This document shows, piece by piece, positions 32,625 through 43,431 of a DNA stretch of 64,000 bases (position 1 is its first letter; each line of letters starts with the position of its first letter). The notes below the pieces were generated by a model. The model did no database searches, was not told where the DNA came from, and saw only the letters and a list, made by a program, of their open reading frames with translations. The stretch is from Letharia columbiana (lineage: Eukaryota > Ascomycota > Lecanoromycetes > Lecanorales > Parmeliaceae), in the NCBI RefSeq assembly GCF_014066305.1, contig NW_023501131.1, forward strand, positions 1 to 64,000, read 5' to 3'. A program made the translations under genes and the position numbers.

Positions 32625-35565
32625 TATTTCGACTATTTCAGCCATGCGGCCATGAAGCTATTCAGCCATTCCAGCTATTTGAGGCCACTGCAGTCACATA
32701 GAAATTTCAGCCCTGTTTCAGCCCTATTTCAGCCCTATTGCAGCCATGCGGCCATGAGGCTACTCAGCCATTTCCAGCCATATGGAATTGTCCAGCATAC
32801 CAGCTATTTGAGGCTATTGCAGTCACATAGAGATCATGCAGCTATTCACCCATTGGAGCCATGCCAGCCATTGGAGCCATTCCAGCCATTTGCAGCCGTA
32901 CGGCCATGCGACCATGCAACTACCATTTGGATACACACTTCAGCCATTCCACCTGTAACTATTCACCTCAGCTATCGCAGCTACATTGATATTTCAGTCA
33001 CTTCAGCTATTTAGGCTATTGCAGCCATGTGGATGTTTTCAATCATTGCAGCTATTTCAGCTATTTCGGCTATCGCAGCCATGTCGCTATTTCAGCTATT
33101 TCAGCTATTTGAGCTATTGCAGCCATGTGGCTATTTCAGCTATTTGGGCTAGTGCAGCCATGTGGACATTTCAGCTATTTGGGCTATTGCAGCCATGTGG
33201 ATGTTTTCAATCATTGCAGCTATTTCAGCGATGTCAGCTATTTGAACTATTGCAGCCATGTGGCTATGTCAGCTATTTGAGCTATTGCAGCCAGGTGGCT
33301 ATTTCAGCTATTTGAGCTATTGCAGCCATGTGGCTATTTCAGCTTGAGCTATTGCAGCCATGCGGCTATTTCAGCTATTTGGGCTATTGCAGCCAGGTCA
33401 GCTATGTGGGCTATTGCAGCCATGTGGATATTTCAGCTATTTCAGCTATTTGAGCTATTGCAGCCATGTGGCTATTTCAGCTATGTCAGCTATTGCAGCC
33501 ATGTCAGCTATTTGAGCTATTGCAGCCATGTGGCTATTTCAGCTATTTCAGCTATTTGAGCTATTGCAGCCATGTGGCTATTTCAGCTATTTGGGCTATT
33601 GCAGCCATGTCAGCTATTTGAGCTATTTGCAGCCATGTGGCTATTTCAGCTATTTCAGCTATTTGAGCTATTGCAGCCATGTGGCTATTGCAGTCATGTC
33701 AGCTATTTGGGCTACTGCAGCCTTGGAGATGTCTCAGCTATTCCAGCTATTTGGGCTATCCCAGTCATTTCAGCTATTTAGGCTACCGCAGCCTTGGAGA
33801 TGTCTCAGCTATTCCAGCTATTTGGGCTATCCCAGTCATTTCAGCTATTTGAACTACCGCAGTCATATCCAGCTACTTCAGCTATCGCAGCCACGGGGAT
33901 GTTTCAGTCATTCCAGCTATTCGGGCTATCGCAACCATGGAGATGTCCCAGCCATTTCAGCTGTCCGGGCTATCGCAACCACGGGGATGTTTCAGTCATT
34001 CCAGCTATTCGGGCTATCGCAACCATGGAGATGTCCCAGCCATTTCAGCTGTCCGGGCTACCGCAACCATAGAGATGTCCCAGCCATTTCAGCTATTTGG
34101 AATATCGCAGACATGGGGATGTCCCAGTTATTTCAGCCATTTGGGCTACCGCAGCCATGGAGATGTCTCAGCTATTCCAGCCGTTTGGGCTATCGCAGCC
34201 ATGGAGATGTCTCAGTTACTTCAGCTATTTGGGCTACCGCAGCCACAAGGGTATCTCAGCTATCGCAGCCATGGAGATGTCTGAGGATTTCAGCTAATCG
34301 GGCTACCGCAGCTATGGAGAGGTCGCAACTATTCCAGCTATTTGGGCTACCGCAGCCATGGAGATGTCTCAGTTATTTCAGCTGGTTAAGCTATCGCAGC
34401 TAGGGGGAATTTCAGCTAGTCCAGCTGATTGGGCTACCGCAGCCATGGAGATGTCTCAGTTACTTCAGCTAATTGGGCTACCGCAGCCATGGAGACGCTA
34501 TTTCAGCTAATTGGGCTACCGCAGCCATGGAGATATCTCAATTCCTTCAGCTATTTGGGCTACCGCAGCCTTGGAGATGTCCCAGCCATTTCAGCTATTC
34601 GGGCTATCGCAACCACGGAGATGTCCCAGCTATCTCAGCTACTTGACCTATCGCAGACATAGGGATGTCCCAGTTAATTCAGCTACTTGGGCTACCGCAG
34701 CCATAGAGATGTCTCAGTTACTTCAGCTATTTGCGCTATCGCAGCCTTGGAGAGGTCTCAGCCAATTCAGCTATTCGGGCTATCGTAACCACGGAGATGT
34801 CCCAGCTATTTCAGCTGTTTAGACTACCGCAGACATGGGGATGTCCCAGTTATTTCAGCTACTTGGGCTACCGCAGCCATGGGGATATTTCAGCTATCCC
34901 AGCTATTTGGGCTACCGCAGCCATAAAGATGTCCCAGCTATTCTAGGCTATCGCAGTTATGGAGATGTCTTAGTGATTTTAGCTATTGGGGCTATCGCAG
35001 CTATAAAGATGTCTCAGTGATTTCAGCTAATCGGGCTACCGCAGCCATGAGGTCTCAACGATTCCAGCTATTTGGGCTACCGCAGCCATAGAGATGTCTC
35101 AGTTATTTCAGCTATTTAGGCTACCGCAGCCATAGAGATATTTCAGCTATCTCAGCTATTTAGACTACCGCAGCCATAAAGATATCTTAGCGATTCCAGC
35201 CATTTAGGCTATCGCAGCCCTGGGGATATCTCGGCTATCGCAGCCATGGAGATTTTTCACCTATTCGGGCCATTTGGGCTATCGCAGCCATAGGGATATC
35301 TCAGCTATCGCAGCCATGGGGATATCTCAACTATTCCAACTAATTGGGCTATCGCAGCTATGGGATATCTTAGTTATTTTAGACATTTGGGCTACCGCAG
35401 CCATGGGGATATCTCAGTCGAACTACCATTGGCTACCGCAGCCATTAGGATATCCCAGCCATTCCAGCTAATTGGGCTATCGCAGCTATGGAACGTCCTT
35501 GTCACTCCGACTATTTGGGCTACCGCAGCCAGGGAGATATTTTATCTGTTCTAGCCATTTAGGCT
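32625..35565 (+). repeat. Satellite array, ~35-bp then ~44-bp units
   Basis: About 2.9 kb of tandem repeats. From ~33000 to 33720 the unit is about 35 bp (GCAGCCATGTGGCTATTTCA plus GCTATTTGAGCTATT). From ~33720 to 35565 it is about 44 bp (GGGCTACCGCAGCCATGGAG, then ATGTCTCAG...CAGCTATTT), evidently derived by adding an ATGTC(C/T)CAG block. 32625-33000 is a degenerate edge. The + strand lacks stops over long distances in all three frames, producing long artificial ORFs (for example 33528-34403) rich in Ser, Tyr, Leu, Gln and Ala. Confidence 0.9.
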
Positions 35566-35639
35566 ATTTCATCGGGCGATGACGCATGCGCGTTAAAGCC
35601 TTACACCAGATGTGAAGCCCCACCGAGGGCTATAATTCA

Positions 35640-36005
35640 GGCCAGTCCTTCCGCAGAGGGGCTATAACTTGGTGTTGAGGGTTATTATTTAGATTAGTCC
35701 TTCCGCAGAGGGGCTGCATCTTGGTATTGAGGGTCATTATTGAGGGTTATTATTTAGGCCAGTCCTTCCGCAGAGGGGCTATAACTTGGTTGAGGGCTAT
35801 TATTCAGGCCAGTCCTTCCGCAGAGGGACTGCAACTTGGTGTTGAGGGCCATTATTTACATTAGTTCTTCCGCAGAGGGGCTGCATCTTGGTATTAAGGG
35901 TTATTATTGAGGGTCATTATTTAGGCCAGTCCTTCCGCAGAGGGGCTATAACTTAGTGTTGAGGATTATTATTTAGGCTAGTCCTTTCGCAGAGGGGCTG
36001 CAATA
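35640..36005 (+). repeat. Minisatellite, seven units of 50-66 bp
   Basis: Seven units each starting with GTCCTTCCGCAGAGGGGCT, followed by TATAACTTGG or GCATCTTGG and a variable number of GAGGG(T/C)(T/C)ATTATT blocks. Unit length varies through gain or loss of the inner GAGGGTTATTATT block. It follows the satellite array inside the same element. Confidence 0.9.
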
Positions 36006-36352
36006 TTAACACGTGACGCCGGCGATTCTTACCGCCTTTCGTCACTTACCCAGCCTACCTATCATTCACTACGGCACCAGCACCTTCCAGCCCGTCCGCG
36101 CTAGTGCTACCGGTCCCTACTACTTGCTATAGTAGATACCGTCAGGAGTCCTTCTCGAGACCTTCACCCTCTTTAAACGACGTCTTGGGTTGTTTTAGGA
36201 GTTTTTCTAGCGCTGGGGGGCCTTTTTTTAGACTATTTGCATGTCCAGAAAGGTCTCAGCTGCCCCAGTGTTGGATATACCCAATCATCTATCTATATAT
36301 CTACTTGTGTATGCGTTGTTTTATATATGGCCTCACTATTTGCGAGCACTAA

Positions 36353-36764
36353 TCGCAACAGTGGGACTGTGGGTTAGTGGGTCCATTATGAGGCCATAGC
36401 GTTGGTGGCTGTTTGATCAGCCGTCCCATCATTATGCGATATGCGATAGGCGAGAGACAGGTGGACATGGCGAGTACTATTTGTATGGCCACTGCACCTG
36501 TAGTGGGCTCTTCATTCGAATTGTTCTCTTTCAGAGCCATATCATTGTTCTCCCTCCCACCCACACCTATATAGCTATAGCTTCATTTTCACTCCAGGGC
36601 ATGTCGCTTAGACATGGGAGTTTTTCTAGCGCTGGGGGGCCTTTTCTGGACTATTTGCATGTCCAGAAAGGTCTTAGCTGCCCCAGTGTTGGATATGCCC
36701 AATCATCTATCTACATATCTACTTGTGCATGCGTTGTTTTCTGTATGGCCTCACTGTTTGCGAG
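36353..36764 (+). mobile_element. Compact 412-bp repeat element copy
   Basis: Begins TCGCAACAGTGGGACTG and ends GGCCTCACTGTTTGCGAG, so the termini are imperfect inverted repeats (TCGCAA-CAGTG and CTCGCAAACAGTG). It is bordered by direct CACTAA at 36347-36352 and 36765-36770. The left border coincides with the end of the preceding copy, so tandem duplication is an alternative to transposition. CAGTG at TIR positions recalls hAT ends, but a six-base duplication does not. Non-coding. Confidence 0.65.
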
Positions 36765-36770
36765 CACTAA

Positions 36771-38822
36771 CATGCTGGCGGGAATCTCAATTTCTCAGCC
36801 TTTTGAGGTAGAAATGTTGGCCCGATTTATATATGATTGGATGGGCGTCGTCATTGTGCCCCATGAGGTCTGATATTGAGATAGACCACGGTCTACCCAG
36901 CTTAGAGCTAAGTGAGTTCTACGTCGATGCAAGAAAATTCCATTCTCTAGGTCTCTGGCGAGGGTTACAAGGTTGATTAATTATTCTATGGAGCATGGTT
37001 GTGAGTGGGTGTTGAAGTTGATGACGGTTTATTGTTTTTCTATGGAGGAGTACTGCTACTTATAGTCCTTCCCAAGCTAACAGGGCTGAGATGCTGAATT
37101 CCAACAGTGGGCTTGATATCCTATGTGAAGCCTGTGGCCAAGGGACGCTAGTACAACTTTAACCGTGGCCATGTAACCAATTGCCACCTGACACACCTTC
37201 AACATAGCTAACAGTATCGTATGCGCCCACCGCTGACTCTGCCCGCAAGCTACATGTCGGTAACTCTACTCTCGCTTCGCTAGTACTCATTCGGCCTAGT
37301 CATTGGTATATGAAGGCCTTCTCTGTACATAGATATCCTTCTTCCTTAGACATCATTAAGAATACCATATCTAGTGATAAGTCTCATTATAGCAGTAACT
37401 GCATACCCAGGTATTACCAACACTACACGTGTCTAGTCTGCCACATGGGTGGTATAATGTTATACGCGCCCTTGCAATGAAGTGCCTGCCAATTCTCCCC
37501 CTGGTGATCCTTCTCTGGAGCGATCGCTGATGATTAGGATCTTATACTACACGTGGAAATAGTCTCCGTAAACCGCTGTAATATAATGCTTACCGAATCG
37601 TGCCATTAATTCGAAGTCTCGCAGCTAGATGAATCTGATTTCCTTTTTGGAAGCTTTGTATGATTTCGCAATCCGTCGTTGACCATTCCGATCCAGAAAC
37701 TTCCTGACTCCTATTTTTGTTTCGCTACAGCATGCGTAAAGAGCTGGATCCCGAGGAGTTCCTCGAACAATTTTTGATCGTCAATGGTCACACAGCCCTG
37801 TCTCACGTCATCTGAAATGTTGAGGCTACTAGTAATCTCGAATCTTTATCCAGAATTTGCCTTTTCAGTGGACGTGCTATGATTTTGAGTTCGGTAGTGT
37901 GGTAGATAGCATCAAGCAATACGCCTCTCCATGAGATCCTCACAGCCCACAGCAGGAATTCTTCACTCTTGGTCTGAACCACTTGCGCAAGGAATGTATA
38001 CAGGAGTCCCTGGGCCCGAGCTTTATTGGGACTGAGTCCGAAGAGACTACTTGGAGCACCGAATCGGGATATAGAAGACCTTTCCTCTGCAGTGGGTTTG
38101 GATCATGTCGATCACAGACCATCTTAATGCTGTTTTACTCAAGTAAAAGGTGAGTCTGTCTCAGACATTACCGGGGTTGGCTTAAAGGTGGAACTTACTC
38201 TGAGTTCAATCTGTAGAAAGGTATTGTACCGTTAGCAATTGACTCTGGCGTGGAGCCTAGTCTTGCAGTGTATCCTCCTTACCCTTTGGTCCTTGAAAAG
38301 GTTATAACAGGCTGTTGACAATTCCACTCTGTCTGCTCCTTCAGCTGATTACGCATATTAACCGTTTGCATTGCACAGGGTACGTTGCAAGTTATAGCAG
38401 TTAAGGAGCCCAGTAGCAATTGATATTGTCGCAACACAACCACGCGCACTGTATCATTATACCAGGACAGGCGTGAAGGCGTACCATGAACATCGCATTC
38501 AAGGTCAAAATGGTTTCGGGTGCAGTCTCAGGACTTCCGCTTCCAGAACAGGGTTTCTTGAACCACCAAGTCACTGGCTTCTAGACTCCATTGTTTTGTT
38601 TGTCACTGGCTGAGACGGTCTAATACGGCCATCGTGGCACGATTTCTAAAGAATGGTTTGACTATTGTTTGAGAGTCTCAGACATTCGATATCGATTGCC
38701 TCAGCGGGAGATGGTATTTCTTTGAGCGCTTTGGGACTGTCTCAGAAATTTTGAGGTTTCCTGCGCGATACTTAAACCAACAGAACTCCCAGCAAAATAG
38801 CCTTGTTTTCAGTTACTGCATC
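36771..38822. other. Intergenic with one MITE
   Basis: No gene supported. A TIR element lies at 37255-37422. An ATG at about 37732 opens 28 codons (MRKELDPEEFLEQFLIVNGH...) just after a CTACAG acceptor-like site and might be an exon relic. Everything else is spacer. Confidence 0.4.
37255..37422. mobile_element. Small TIR element (copy 2 of the NLR-inserted MITE)
   Basis: 168 bp, from TGTCGGTAACTC to GGTATTACCAACA, bordered by CTACA at 37250-37254 and 37423-37427. It is the inverted counterpart of 12174-12354: both share CTAGTACTCATTCGGCCTAG, TTGGTATATGAAGGC and GCAGTAACTGC in the same order. Base differences are mostly transitions plus short indels, so the copies are old or RIP-marked. Confidence 0.85.
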
Positions 38823-40380
38823 ATGGCAACTAGAAGTCAAATACTACCACAGTCACATGACCAGACTGACGAAACCTGGCTGAGTGTTCTCATGGCCTAG
38901 ATTCCATCTCAATATAGATGGAAATCCGCTAAACAATACCCTTCGAAGTATCGTCAGGAGTTGCATCTCGCATTACAAAGACTTGCCATTCCTCCAAACC
39001 TCCCTAACCAGAAGCTTTTCAAAATCACCACATCCGCAGGCAAGGGTCAAGGCTGGAAAGCCCTCAAAGACATTCAGCCAGGCACCCCTTTACTTGACGA
39101 AGAAGCACTCTTCTGGGTGCCGGATGATACAACTGTCGACGAGACCTTTGATCGCTTCGAGGGCTTCTCGACACTTAGCTGTCCAAATCCTGCTACTCCT
39201 CAACGCCGCTTTGAAGTGAATAGCTTCGCGATGGGCAAAGACAGACGGCAAAAGACTAGATCGGGAATCTTTTTGCTAGCGTCTCGGATCAATCACTCGT
39301 GCATACCAAATGCATACTGTGCATGGAATTCGGATCTGGGCAAAAAGGGCCGACTCACAGTATATGCAATTGTGTATATACCAAAGCATGCTGAGATTCT
39401 TATCGACTACTGCTATCCGGATTCATTGAAAAGCAGGGACCAACGCCACCAAGGTCGTAGCAACTATGGGTTTACGTGCACCTGTACAGCTTGTCAGTCG
39501 AATACAGATTCTGGCACGGAGAGTCAGAACAGCCGACAGATAATGGGTAACCTCGAGAGCCAGATCGATCAGCGAGTGCCACAAGACAACAATGAGGAAC
39601 TCACTCCACGATCTATACCGACTCAGTGAACTACTGGAAGAACAACGCCTTTTCTACTCACAGCTGGCAGATGTGTATCACCAAATTGTTTTGGAGTTGA
39701 GGAGGAAGGTGCAGCGTGTTGCCGGTATTAGCGTGTGTGAAACGTTGGATACTTGGTTGAGATTATATATAATAAAGTGTACTGAATAGATGAATCTTTT
39801 TTGTTCTACACCTTTTTTTTTTTGAAGTTTTTATCTCGCTTGCGATCTTGTTTTTCTTAGTATTTCGAAATGCCTCTTAATCGACGGTGGGTCGCCCCTT
39901 ACTATCGATAATATAATATGTGATATTGTATCTAAGCATAGAGGATTCTTATCTTTATATCGTATTATATATAATTAAAGGTTTTATGGGCCTTTAGTGA
40001 GCTTTAGTGATTTAGTTTTATCTTATAGCGATGACGGCTTTAATCTTTAAATATGTGGTAATTGTTTGTTTTAAACTCTCTAATTGTTTTGGTTTTTTTT
40101 TTTTTTCGTTTAAGATATTTTGTTATTATCGTTACGAGAGTTTTGAATATAGAATTGACTAGCGGTTATGGCTTAATATAATAGGGGTGGTTGATTAAGA
40201 TTCATCTTTGTACTACTTTGTGGTTTGTTAACTTCTTATTATATCACAGGGTATGAGAAGACGTTTCGCACAGAGGCATTGCAAATTGCGAGGAAGAAGC
40301 TAGATCTGGATGTGAAGTGCAATGGGCATCATTCGCGCGAAGTCAAAAAAACGTTGAAGTTCATTCGTGAATTGTGCTAG
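38823..40380 (+). pseudogene. SET-domain protein pseudogene
   Basis: Fungal SET-domain (SMYD-like) protein. From ATG 38823 the frame is MATRSQILPQSHDQTDETWL..., cut by TAG at 38898-38900 (one step from CAG), then open to 39629. The SET core is plain: GIFLLASRINHSCIPNAYCA (catalytic-pocket NHSCxPN) at about 39267-39326 and EILIDYCYPDSLKSRDQR (the family ILIDY motif) near 39395, then a CTCTACQ post-SET Cys cluster. After 39590 a frameshift leads to LLEEQRLFYSQLADVYHQIV. An AT-rich insertion splits the C-terminus, which resumes at about 40249 with YEKTFRTEALQIARKKLDLD and ends at TAG 40378-40380. Intact, it would methylate Lys on a protein substrate. A GT-AG intron ending at 39597 might explain the frameshift, but it is weak. 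Confidence 0.75.
39772..40245. mobile_element. AT-rich insertion in SET gene, MITE-like
   Basis: About 470 bp of AT-rich DNA (several poly-T runs) between two parts of one protein. Imperfect inverted ends are visible: AAAGTGTACTGAATAGATGAATCTT at the left pairs with the complement of AAGATTCATCTTTGTACTACTTT at the right, sharing AGATGAATCTT. TA-rich borders fit a Tc1-mariner-like MITE, but the exact target duplication is unclear. The right end carries TATCACAG, a plausible 3' splice site. Confidence 0.55.
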
Positions 40381-41991
40381 GAGTGCTGGGTACTTTGGGA
40401 CGGTAGAATTGCGCGGTAACATGGTGTCTGCTCATGCTTATGGCGCGACTTGTACAACAAGTTTGGATAGTCGGGCATGCTGAGTCTTTGTCAGTCATCA
40501 TTGGGACTTTTAGCGGGAATTGGCAGCAGATCAAACCCCAAGCCCACTTCATCCATCAGATTTACTCGATTGAGCTTCGACGTCTTTTGAAATCAAACAC
40601 TGGGTTTATGCAGCAGGATCGTGACTTTGACATCTGGAAAATGTGAAGGTGTCATCATTACATTATATTAATGCTAACTCAATGGCGGTTGTATAAACCG
40701 CAGGATAAGAATACAGGAAATCACATACCCCAGAGCGCCAAAATTCATGGTAGAACTCGCGGAACCATCTCCCATAGACGATTTTGTATGATGTAAGATG
40801 AAACAGGGTCCCACCACTAACCCTAGAAAGCCCGACAGTTTTCATTGCATCGATGGTCAGAGACGACACATAGAGTGCTCGTAGTCATCAGTAGATGCCC
40901 TTTTGCATTACCAAGTTTTGACATTGATGGCACTCCCTGACGAAAGAGCGCCTCGTTCCAAAGACCACTAAGGGGCTTTCACTGGCTATTCCTTGTTCCC
41001 GTTGACTTCCTCACAGACCTGAGATAATGTCGTTTGCTGGCAGTACTCCGTAAAAGATTCACAGCTTGCATCAGCCTTGGCGAAGGGTAATTGGACTGGA
41101 AGGTCTGTGAGTCTCAAGATAGTTGTTGGAAGTGTGTAAAATGTCGTCTGTGAAGTCAAGCTGCTCTTCGTTTCTGTACTCCAAGGCTTCAAATTTCTTG
41201 CCATTCCACATGTATGCAACTCCGGTCAAAGAGAGAGCGCTGCTACAGGCTTGTGGTTTGCGCGCCAGGCCATTGTGAACCATAAACCTGTTCTGAGCAA
41301 GCCTGAAGTACTTATAAATAAGGTGACGTTCAATAAAACGCCGGACAGCGAAGTGAACAATCAAATTACCTCGGCCGTGAAGCGTGGCCTCATCTCGAAG
41401 TTTATGTGTTTCGATCATTGGAAAGTTTTTGGAAGAGGTGTACGGGAGTTAAGCGGAGGAACTGATGAGAACGAATATAGAATACCTTAACTGGCCGTGT
41501 TGAGCGTTATGTATGCCTAGGATGAGGGTATGCTGATGAATTTTTTGACCACCATCACTCGAAATGAAGAATCATCCTATCTAAAGGCGTATATAGAGCA
41601 GTAGTGGCAGAATCTTATGAATTGCAGATTTGAGTGAATTTAGTTGGTTGACATTCAACGAGCGGGGGTGTGCATGAGCAACCCCTAATAAAGCATTGGA
41701 GGGAATTTGGGCGTTCTTTTAATACTTCGCACGGCCACGATGATCGAAGTATTAATAGAATAGAAACCCTTAGATGGCTCTCATAAACCACCAGGGATGC
41801 AACAGTTACATGCTCATGTGTCCGAAGCGTGATCGAGTCATCGAGTTCCGCGCCTTTGAGCTCAACATCAATGTTGGAATCTGCTGCAGTACTATGTGTT
41901 GTAGCTTTATATGGTATATAAGTAATCTTAATATCATTCCATAGCTAAATAATTCATAACATCTCTTCAATTCCAACAATTAAAGGGATTA
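40381..41991. other. Intergenic, one unassigned minus ORF
   Basis: A minus-strand ORF with ATG at 41416-41418 (to 41071, 115 codons) and a second shifted ORF to 40986 have some protein-like composition (GNLIVHFAVRRFIERHLIYK), but I can neither join nor name them. 41690-41990 is AT-rich spacer. Confidence 0.35.
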
Positions 41992-42714
41992 ATGAGGAAA
42001 AAAATATACGGAGACCTCGTCGCCAATACCACTCACCATCACGACTTCATTTTTCCGTTCTACACGTACAACATCCTGCCCGGCCAACTTTATGTCTGGC
42101 AAAAAGCTCTACGAAGCTCGTTCCCCCTGGAAGCGGGAAAAGAGAACCATCATCGGCCTAGCAAAGTTTATCGCCTCTGCATCGCACCTTCCTTACTCCA
42201 AAGAACATTACGAGGGTAGCAATTAGACCCGAGTCTGCCAATGCAGCTATACAGCGCCTAGAGCACAATGACTCTCCGAGACAGATGGCTCCTGAAATTC
42301 ACACTCTGATTGCGTCTCTCAGCACAAGGCTCCACCTTCTAGACACTTTGCCTGGAGTCTTGACATACTTGCATCTTGCCGGCCACAGCATGTTCGTAGA
42401 CAAACATGCTGACACCCTCACCGGGGTAATAGATTTCGGGGAAGCCCGCATTGAGGCCTTCGGCATCAACATTTTCGCTCTCTACGAGAACCATGTCGGC
42501 GGTATGGAGAACGGGCATTGGTCTCCCTACAACAGGCCAGCAGGGGAGCAGTATCCAGGACTGTCTGTGAGCGATATTTTGACAAAGGCGTTCTAGGATG
42601 CTCTGTGGGTATGTACGGCTCCTGGTCTGCAAGGAAAAAGGCTTCGAGGAGGCGGTGGGTGTGGCATTGAGAGTGAAGATCATCAACCGCTACTTTGTGA
42701 GGGGTATTTTTTAA
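41992..42714 (+). pseudogene. APH-like phosphotransferase family pseudogene
   Basis: Remains of a fungal aminoglycoside-phosphotransferase-like (APH/choline-kinase fold) protein. Coding pieces in different frames, in order: MRKKIYGDLVANTTHHHDFI...FPFYTYNILPGQLYV (42000-42090); KKLYEARSPWKREKRTIIGL and AKFIASASHLPYSKEHYEG (to about 42215); then 42285-42596 with LTYLHLAGHSMFVD, GVIDFGEARIEAFGINIFAL and the C-terminal ENGHWSPYNRPAGEQYP. TAG at 42594-42596 stands where a Trp or Gln is usual; the same frame runs on to TAA at 42714 (EKGFEEAVGVALRVKIINRY). The catalytic HxD...N loop reads YLHLAGHS, so His, Asp and Asn are all replaced, while the metal-binding DFGE is kept. It is dead by frameshift, stop and active-site loss. 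Confidence 0.65.
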
Positions 42715-43431
42715 TAAAACTGATCTCCGAAAACGGGTGCATGTAGTCCTATTGGACTATGCGAGTGGGATCTTGCTCCATCTCAGGGACACAAGAAAGA
42801 AGCTACGGCATTTTGCACAACAATTAGTAGACTAACCTTGAAATTCCTATGTCACTTTCAATTAAGAAGAGAAAAGTTCGAAGATAACGCCCCCCCTCAA
42901 TCCTCACGCCGAATGAGAAAGCACCCATCCCTGGCCCACAACATACCCGCGTAGACGCGTAGGTGTCTCGCGGCAAGCTATATCACAAACTAGAAAATCA
43001 CTCCATACAATAAGACTGAGCCTCCAAGGAGTTCTCCCCAACCTAACCATAATCTCCTCTGTGGCATGGCTACGACTGTAAACTCACTCGCCTTCCACTT
43101 AGAAGCAGCACACAGAAGTGCCGTGTCGTCGGAGATTTTTAAGGTACGGGAATTTCAAAATGGAGACGCGTGACAACGATCTGATCTTTGACTGTTAACA
43201 CATTCACTCTTCTTATATCTCAACACCCCGGGCATCAACCTTTCACCAAGCGACGACACCCACGATTTTACTCCGTACGATAATTCATCACCAAACAACC
43301 ATCGCCCTCAATCACCCAGACTCCTTCAAAAATCCTCCTTTCAGAAGAACATCGTCATCACCACCGCCGCGAATATTGACAAGGAAGCCAGAACTTCAGT
43401 CATACCCTCTAGCTTGTCCTTTCAGATCAGA
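42715..43431. other. Promoter side of the RING gene
   Basis: Spacer with no ORF of note. 43190-43431 is CA- and TC-rich, as in many ascomycete core promoters and leaders, and should hold the transcription start of the RING gene. Confidence 0.45.

Larger units (their letters stand above)
32397..36346 (+). mobile_element. Repeat element copy expanded by internal satellite
   Basis: The left part (32397-32602) and right part (about 36197-36346) match, nearly base for base, the two halves of the compact 412-bp element at 36353-36764. In between, where the compact copy has about 65 bp (around CTATATAGCTATAGCTTC), this copy has ~3.6 kb, mostly tandem repeats. The ends are weakly inverted (TCGCAACAGTG at the left, complement of CACTATTTGCGAG at the right). 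No coding capacity beyond repeat-encoded ORFs. Confidence 0.7.

Noticed and set aside
33528..34403. 291-codon + ORF and its neighbours in the satellite
   Set aside because: Stop-free only because the repeat unit lacks stops in every + frame; no start context, no domain, and units not multiples of three.
40986..41418. Minus-strand ORFs as a fourth member of the 14.3/23.1/28.0-kb secreted family
   Set aside because: GNLIVHFAVRRF vaguely fits the first strand, but the later strands and a signal peptide cannot be placed without arbitrary frame changes.
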